Positions 57,326-64,000 of a stretch of DNA of 64,000 nucleotides are shown piece after piece. The notes under the pieces were generated by a model. The model worked only from the letters and a program-made list of their open reading frames with translations, searched no databases and was not told where the DNA came from. Made by a program: the position numbers and the translations under genes. Location: contig MQVO02000006.1 in assembly GCA_001986395.2 (NCBI GenBank), positions 1,736,001 to 1,800,000 on the forward strand, written 5' to 3'. Position 1 is the first letter of the stretch. Every line of letters starts with the position of its first letter. This stretch comes from Irpex lacteus (Eukaryota > Basidiomycota > Agaricomycetes > Polyporales > Irpicaceae).

Positions 57326-60094
57326 TCATTTCTTGCGGCCAATGCCAAAGAGACGTTTCCAAAATCCGCGTTTCTTCTTTTTCGGTGGCTCGGGGGGCGG
57401 AGGTTCCGGTGGTAATACCCTTGAACACAACAGTTAGAATCAATCCGAGACATATGTAGTGAAATAACGCACTCGTCAACGTATACTGTCTTGTCTTGAG
57501 GCAACATTTCCATCAAGTGAGCAATGGCATCCCGGTTCGCTGCCTTTACTCCCTCTGGGATTGGGACTTTTCTGCGCCAGACAGCCATGCTGTTCCCACT
57601 GTTCGAAAGCAGGAAGACAAACACGACGACCTGGTGTTGAGGCTTATATGTCACGACCGACTCTTGAAAAATCCGATCGCATGTTTGGTGGACCTGGGGA
57701 AGGGTGAGCCAGTCGAAAGCTGGTTGCGTCGGACCACCTGGAGTTGCGTTCGTGCGGTAGTCTGCGTTAGTAATGAGAGCTCCTCGTTGACCGGTTTCAA
57801 GGAACTTTTGGAGCTGTAAACCATGAATGCACATTATTGTTGGGTTCCTTTCATGTTCATGCGAATACTCACCCCAATAGTAGCCAGACCATTTGCCATT
57901 GCCTCAATCCAGCGTATCAAGGAAGACACCCTCGGGTCATTATCAGGACTGAAAGCCCAGTAAATCCTATCCTTTGCCAACCGACGTCTGCTGAACAGTG
58001 CTCTTTGCGCGTGTTGCAGCCCAACACCATGGGACCAAACAAACGTATTTTCGCCCATACCCTGACGGGGCGGACTCAGCTCGAACACCGTCGTCATACG
58101 ACCAGAAGCAAAGTTCATAGTCTTGGAGGAATCCGGGTTAGGCATCAAGTTAACACCGTTCGCAGTACCCTTCACGCCAGAGAAAGGTGTTCCCCCTACT
58201 TCACTCCATGGTGAAGCCGCATGTTGCTGTGACGGGGACTGGTACTGGTACGAGATGCCCGAGTGCGTCGTCTTGCGTTTTCGTCGGTGGTCGTCGTGGT
58301 CATCATCGTCCGTGTACATGTCGTCATCGTAGTCTTCCTCCTCTTCCTCGTCTTCTTCAGGTATAGCATCCCAATTGTCCCATCCTCCATGCCCATTAGA
58401 GCTAGCTGCCTTCTTCCCTCCCCATCCTCCGCCGTCTTGTGAATCCCAGCCAGTATTGTCTGCTGTATCGCCCCAACCCTTGATATTGGAGGCAGATTTA
58501 CTACGGCCTCGCTTGTGGGACTTCTTCTCTTTACCACCAGCTGCTGTATCTCCGGTTCCCCAAGGATCATACCCGCCGCCACCACCGTCTCCCCCGCCAC
58601 CACCGCCATTTCCCCAGGCATCGCCCCCGCCCCCGCTCTCGCCCCATGCGCCCGCACCCTTTCCACCCCAGGTCTGGTCATCGAGACCTCCACTTGAAAC
58701 AGGAGATTGACACCACGCCCCAGCATCCTGCCCTTGCCCACCTCCCCAGTCGTTACTCCCCCAGCTGTTGGCGGGCTGCATTTGCGGGGCATGCTGCGGC
58801 TGTGTCGGTGTACCTTTCGGTTGATTACCCCACGCCTGCCAAGCCTGTGTCGCCATCTGCGTAGGCATGGACATCTGTTGACGGTGCATAGCGGGCGCAT
58901 GGTGTTGATGGTGGTGTTGAGCAGGAGGCTGCGGTCCTCCACCGAGGATACCAGCGAGCTGAGATTGTAATTGGGCCATGTTTGGTTGACCAGGTCCTCG
59001 TGCGGAGTACGATGTTTGCATCGGCGGTGCTGATTGTGGAGGCGGAGGAGGGGCGGGAGCAGGTACGTTGGCTTTGATTGTGGTCGCGAAACGAGTTGTT
59101 CCATACTTTCTTGCATCTTCGTACGCCGCCGCTTCTCGTCCCCAATTCATCCATGCCCCCGCTGCTACAGGTGGAGGCTGGTCGGGATCACCCCATCCTC
59201 TTGCAAACGGACCCTGGCTTTGCGATCTAGTATGCATTGGTCTAGGTTCTGCTTTCGGTGGCGGTGGTGGTGCAGGATTGTATGATGGAAAGAGGGGAGG
59301 AGATGAAGATCGCGCCTGCGCATCAAAGGACGAGGAATATGAAGTGAACGCCACGCGTTTGGGCGCTGGCTGTGTCGCAGCTTCCGCAGGAGGATCAGCA
59401 GCTTCGTGGTTTGCAGGAGGCTTCTTCTTTAATGTACTTTTCCTTGTGACTCCTGGTGGTGCTGCGGTTGCAGGGTCCGGTCGACTTTGCGCTTGGCTGT
59501 GCGAGCCAAATCCCAACGCGCTTGTTACCGTAGACATCCATCCTGCTGGTGGCTGTTGTTCTTGTGCATCATCCCAACCAACTGCTGCAGGAGTTTGTGC
59601 CCCTCCTGCGGGACTACGCGCACCGCCCGTCGACGTATGTCCGTACGAGCCGTCAGCTTCTTCCTCGTCACCGGCCTGATCATCACCCCAGCCACCGCCC
59701 TGGTCAAAGTCGTGTGATTGACTGTGCCAACCTGCAGCTGCAAGATAGGCGTAATCAAACATGGTTTATGATTGTAAGTCATATGAGATCGACGTAATAA
59801 GGAGGGTTACATCAATACAAGGGCTACCAAGTTCAAACAGTAAGATAACCGAGACGTACTTTGCTCCTGCCAATCTCCAGCAGCTTCCTCTTCTTCAGCG
59901 AAAGGCTGATGCCCGCTCTTTGGTGATGTGAAGTGCGATGAAGGTCCAGGGGTACCTCCTCGAGGTGTTATAGATGCATGCTTTGATGCTGGAGAGGCTC
60001 GAAGACGGGGGCTTGCGACTGGAGAGACAGCTGGTGCTTGTACATCGGGAACTTTGGCTTTGGGAGTCTCTCTCTGCTTCTGCTTTTTTGCCAT
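57326..60094 (-). CDS. CcmS-related domain protein
   Basis: Exons on the minus strand are 60094-59860, 59737-57873, 57813-57473 and 57419-57326; frames join exactly, giving 844 residues. The first 600 residues are low complexity: a basic start MAKKQKQRETPK, then Gly/Trp-rich (GGGWGDD, WGNGGGGG), Pro-rich and His/Gln-rich tracts, and an acidic EEDEEEEEDYDDD run. The C-terminal part (about 635-810) has ALFSRRRLAKDRIYWAFSPD, ATIGLQKFLETGQRGALITN, PAFDWLTL and WRRKVPIPEG, the pattern of the fungal CcmS-related domain. It ends in a basic aromatic tail (KKKKRGFWKRLF). The biochemical role is unknown. The family call is from memory of mushroom homologues. Confidence 0.8.
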
Positions 60095-60627
60095 GAGCAG
60101 TCAGCCAGTGTGATAATGAATGGCCAGAATCTGTGGATACGGATGTGAGTCTGGGGACCAACTGAAGTCTGTATTAGGATGATTGGCGATGGGGTATATA
60201 TGCAACTGAGTTCGTCGTTAGCATACGGATAAAAAGCGGATATTAGATAAATAACAAGCTGGAATCCTTGAGTACGACCTCAAAAGACACCAGGCTGTCG
60301 GCGTCGACGCCGCAGGAGAGATAGGTTCAGAAAGCTAGGTATGGTATTCACAGACAAGCAGAGTCGAGTTTATGACAGTTGCGGTCGCCTTGTCTAGCGG
60401 AGTTCGAGCGCCTGTATTGCGTTGTTACTGCGATAAGAGGTTGATAAGAAGAAGAGATAAGAAATAACCTTACAGGTAACAAACTTACTTACCTGGTCAT
60501 CTTCAGTACTGACGCCAGCTTGGAGATCTCGACTCTCGAGCTCTTACTTCCTACCTCTTACCTTGATTCATCCTCGAACGAGAGATGCACATTCTGCTGT
60601 CACGTACTTTGTTACAGTAAATCCCAG
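60095..60627. promoter_or_regulatory. Divergent upstream region with GATAAG cluster
   Basis: 533 bp separate the starts of the CcmS-related and STB6-like genes. Three GATAAG words lie within 30 bp at 60432, 60443 and 60455, on the plus strand, about 170-200 bp before the STB6-like start. Such clusters are typical targets of fungal GATA factors. Confidence 0.5.
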
Positions 60628-63600
60628 ATGACTTCTCAAGTTAACCAGAAACCTCGTGTGAACACTGCGCACCTTCCGGTGCCAACTATCGTCTCACCCA
60701 CCTCCTCAACCGACGGCGACAGCATCTCGCCCCTCCTACCGGCTTTCGTTCCTCGGCCCTCAGCCTCGCGACATACAACCTCACAATCTCTTTCTGTTCC
60801 TTCGAATGGGTCTCTTACACTGATTCCGCAGCACTCCTCATCCAATGTTTCTCGGGTAGAGGGCCAGAGCCACAGGCTGCTTATGCCTACCACAAGGGAA
60901 ACCCGCCCTTCCCATACATTCATCTTACCGAAGTCCTCAAAGTTCTCGCCGTCAAAGCACTCTCGGTCAAGAGCAGGCTCGCTTGTACACACGGTACCGC
61001 CCTCTCCGGATCCTAATGCCTCACCACCTACTTCAGTTGACTGGGTCGGCGGTGGCTGTCGGTTCGAAGTGGTAGAGGAGCAGATTGAGTTGTCGGGTTA
61101 TCAAATATATGCAGTAGAGAAATGGTGAGTTGGGATGATTTGTCATGCCTTCACAAGTACCAATGACACGCAAGGGTTGTAGATCGACATCGTCCTGTCA
61201 CTGTGCTAACAGTACTGACCGGTGATACTAACCACAAGGTATGAGTTACCGTGCTATACACTCTATCCTCATTCTGACTCGACACAGATCACTGTCACAG
61301 CAATCAGCCCCTCGTCTAACCTAAGTTCCATTGAGGCTCAATTAGAATGGGAGAAGGCGATTCATCTGTTACGCAGAGATGGCGCACGTCCGAAAGAGGT
61401 GTGTATTACTTGCCTGGCCATGTATGCGTTCTCTCATCCCCTTGTGTAGATCAATCATGGTGTAATCATGGTCACTTCGCTTGCCAACTTCCGTTCCGAC
61501 TTCACGATAGTACACATCCCTGGCGGGAACTATTTGGATGTCCGTGAACAGCTCTATACAAACATCAACGTCCTTCGCATGGGCTGTAGTGGCAGAAGCG
61601 CATTGACTCTCGAGGAGCCGAGGTATGTCCATCTCCAAAGAGTACTGGAGCATCTAACCTATATCTATATGCAACGTAGCGAAACTACAAAGGACCGTTT
61701 CATCTCGTCATATTACATCCCCGACAAGTCCGTCATGCGATCGCCAGGGCTCTTCAAGGCTGTAGTTCTCGAGCTCATCAAGCTTGTGCAGGCTGCATTG
61801 GCCATCTGCGGTATGTTCGACATGTGTCGTGAAGAGCGAGATGGTCTTTTGTGCGATGTGACGTGCGAGGGCATACAGCGCTGGATAGCTGAGGTTGGCG
61901 AGCCCTGCGTGAACGTCGAGGTAATAAGGTCTACAACATTTCGATTGTGCTTTGCTGATGTATTTTCAGCCTATGGAAAGAGTGGCGGATCCCACAGTGG
62001 TGGCAGCGCTGTTAAGTTTGGTGCTCACAGCGCGAAATCGGCTGAATGGCCTCGGGCAGGTATGTATACCTAATCATGTAGCAGAGGACTGTCGGCTTAC
62101 ACCATGATAGTACGTCCCCAAAGACCCTTTCATCGACCCTCCCGCCTTTGTCAAAGCCCTCAATTCTTTCATGGCGGCCAAACAGCACGGTCACTCCCAC
62201 TCGATGTCCCTTCCTCACCATATACCTGTGTCAGCCATCAACATGAGCCCAGGAAACTTTTCCACGCCATCATCACCTCCACAAGGTCTCTACTACCTCA
62301 CAAAGGACGTTTACGAGGCTATCACTGCTGCCTACGACAAGGGCAAACAGAACGAGTCGTACAAGGTCCACCGCGTACTTATAAACAAACTCGACGACCT
62401 CGCCACCGACCTGCGCACGAACCCCGATCCGGACACTCGCAAAGGCTCCTTCAGTTCCGCGAGCAACTTGAACCCGACGACCAAATTAGACGAATTCGTG
62501 AGAGTCATCACTGCGAACTCGAAGGACGGCTCGCCGAGCGTGAGGTATCTATGGACCGGGCGGCCTGGAGACGTTGCTAGGAAACGCAGGGAGAGGGAGG
62601 CGATTTGGAGTGAGGGCGAGGAGAAGGAGAGGGAGCGAGAGAAGGAGATCGAGGAGAAGGAAAGGGAGAGGATTGAACGCGATCGAGATAGGGATAGGGA
62701 TGTTAAGTCGTCGGAGGATGAGATGGATTTTATGGGTGGTATTCCTTGGTCGGGGAGAGTACAGAGGAAACTTGAGTCTTGGGCGGCGTATGTGCTGAGT
62801 CTTTCCGGGAAAAGTATAGCTGACTCATGTCGTTTCTAGGATCGGGAGAGGGAAGAAGAGTAGTGTTGACTTTGGTGGACGAGTGAAGGGGTATGAGTCC
62901 CCACTTCGCGGACAGCCCACACAGCCTATTCCTACATTGCCATCTGTTGTCGTTTCGAGGTACGAAGGTCGTTGCTTGAAGTGTGCGTCATTCAATTTAT
63001 GCTGAAATCGCCCAGGGAGCAAGACGACGACGATATCCTTACCAGTGGCCAAGTCTCACCAGTTTGTAAGTTCATGATCTAACATATTGCGTCTGGAGTC
63101 TCACATTTTACTCCAGCGGATACGCACACGAAGAACCCATTCAGACTAGGTGTCGACGGTCTATCGCAAGCACGGCGATCCAACGGCGAATTATCCGACT
63201 ACGACCGCAAAGTCACCGAATTCAACCAACGTAACCCCCCGTCGAGGCCTTACGCACAAACCCGTATCGTCAGTTGGGCCGATCCCCAAACGGCTGCTCG
63301 AGACTCTCTAGGTGACGATGAAGAGAGCAGGCTTAGACGGGGGCCGAGTCCTGCTCCTCGACCCATCTCGCAGGAGGACCCGGGAGAAGGAGAGGAGACT
63401 TTGCGACCCAAGCGTATCGACCTACAAGCTCTCAAGAGATGTCGCAGTTTCGACGACGTAGACGCCCTGCGCGGCACACGTATCTTGCCACCCGAGAGGA
63501 TGCGCATCGACGTCGAGCTGTGCGGACAGACTCTCATGTTGCGTCGCCGGGAGGAGCACCTACAGAATGTCATAGCCTGCCTCGAAGCTCTCACCTCGAC

Positions 63601-64000
63601 GCTTTCCGCTTCCAACTCAACACTACGCCAAGACCAAACCTCAAAGCAAGCCGCGATCGATGCGTTGTACTCGCGTGCCGGCGTATTACAGGACATCGAG
63701 GCCATGCGCGCACACGCGGACGCCATGACGCAAGAGACCAACGCACTCGCGTACGAGTCTGCACAGTTCCTCATCGACGATCTCTGGCATATGGCCGCTG
63801 CGCCGAGAGCAAAGGTGCTTGCCGTGCGCGAGCGGGTGTTTGGCACGGGGCGCAGGCTCCCGCAGGGCGTGAAGGGCGCCCATGGACGGTTTAATCGTAT
63901 GCAGTGGACTTTGGACGGGGGAACGAGACTTGTGGACGTCCATGGGCGGACGGAGAGTGAGGCGGAGGAGGAAGTTGGGTTACCGTGGATTAGGCCTGTT
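60628..64000 (+). CDS. STB6/STB2-like Sin3-associated regulatory protein (3' partial)
   Basis: Exons are 60628-61124, 61175-61238, 61288-61398, 61450-61622, 61680-61920, 61970-62059, 62111-62787, 62840-62959, 63016-63065 and 63117 to the edge; all splice sites are GT-AG and keep the frame. After a Ser/Pro-rich start, FEVVEEQIELSGYQIYAVEKW runs into VVDRHRPVTVLTVLTGDTNH and ITVTAISPSSN. This matches the N-terminal domain of fungal STB6/STB2 (Sin3-binding) proteins. Then come a helical region with GLYYLTKDVYEAI, a long charged helix (EKEREREKEIEEKERERIE) and a C-terminal coiled coil (LRRREEHLQNVIACLEALTS). The stop codon lies outside the window. The link to Sin3/Rpd3 is inferred from the family. 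Confidence 0.75.

Noticed and set aside
58375..59679. Pro-rich and Ala/Gly-rich plus-strand frames opposite the CcmS-related gene
   Set aside because: Antisense to the Gly/Trp-rich coding exon, without start context or introns of their own.

Overview
The window looks like a chromosome piece from an Agaricomycete (mushroom-type basidiomycete) fungus. The right third carries compact multi-exon genes with very short GT-AG introns (about 47-60 bp, one of 116 bp). They include housekeeping genes with fungal architecture and a CcmS-related protein of a type known from mushrooms. The left two thirds carry mobile elements typical of these genomes: a Helitron helicase, and Plavaka-like, copia, gypsy and pogo remnants. 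I cannot name the species.

Layout. 1-3511 is the right part of a Helitron-like element whose protein joins a PIF1-type helicase to a ubiquitin-protease-like cysteine peptidase. 3512-46485 is a nested graveyard dominated by non-autonomous elements whose ends match the end of that Helitron-like element. One end is a terminal hairpin (CTTGTGG...) followed about 30 bp inward by ACGATTCCTGAGG; the other end is GGAATCGT(G)AA, preceded by its own inverted copy. Two internal subfamilies, here called A and B, share these ends. Broken genes are interspersed: a Plavaka-like transposase, a copia polyprotein, a pogo-like transposase and a gypsy pol gene. Cut-and-paste miniature elements with clear inverted repeats also occur, along with tRNA-like modules, perfect palindromes, a minisatellite and a 1.8-kb Tc1-like element. 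One intact-looking two-exon gene of unknown function (25334-25947) sits next to a tandem array (26495-28010).

From about 47.5 kb the sequence becomes gene-dense. GRC3 (rRNA-processing polynucleotide kinase) and TSR2 (pre-rRNA processing) are divergent from a 149-bp gap. Then come cyclin C (SSN8), divergent from mitochondrial malate dehydrogenase (MDH1, with a 6-nt microexon), RPL35, a small unknown gene, a membrane/coiled-coil protein, a CcmS-related protein, and an STB6-like regulator that runs off the right edge. Three of these genes (GRC3, TSR2, RPL35) serve ribosome production.

The most interesting system is the Helitron-like family. For several copies the empty site can be read inside this same window, which fixes element ends, insertion without target duplication, and the order of nested insertions.
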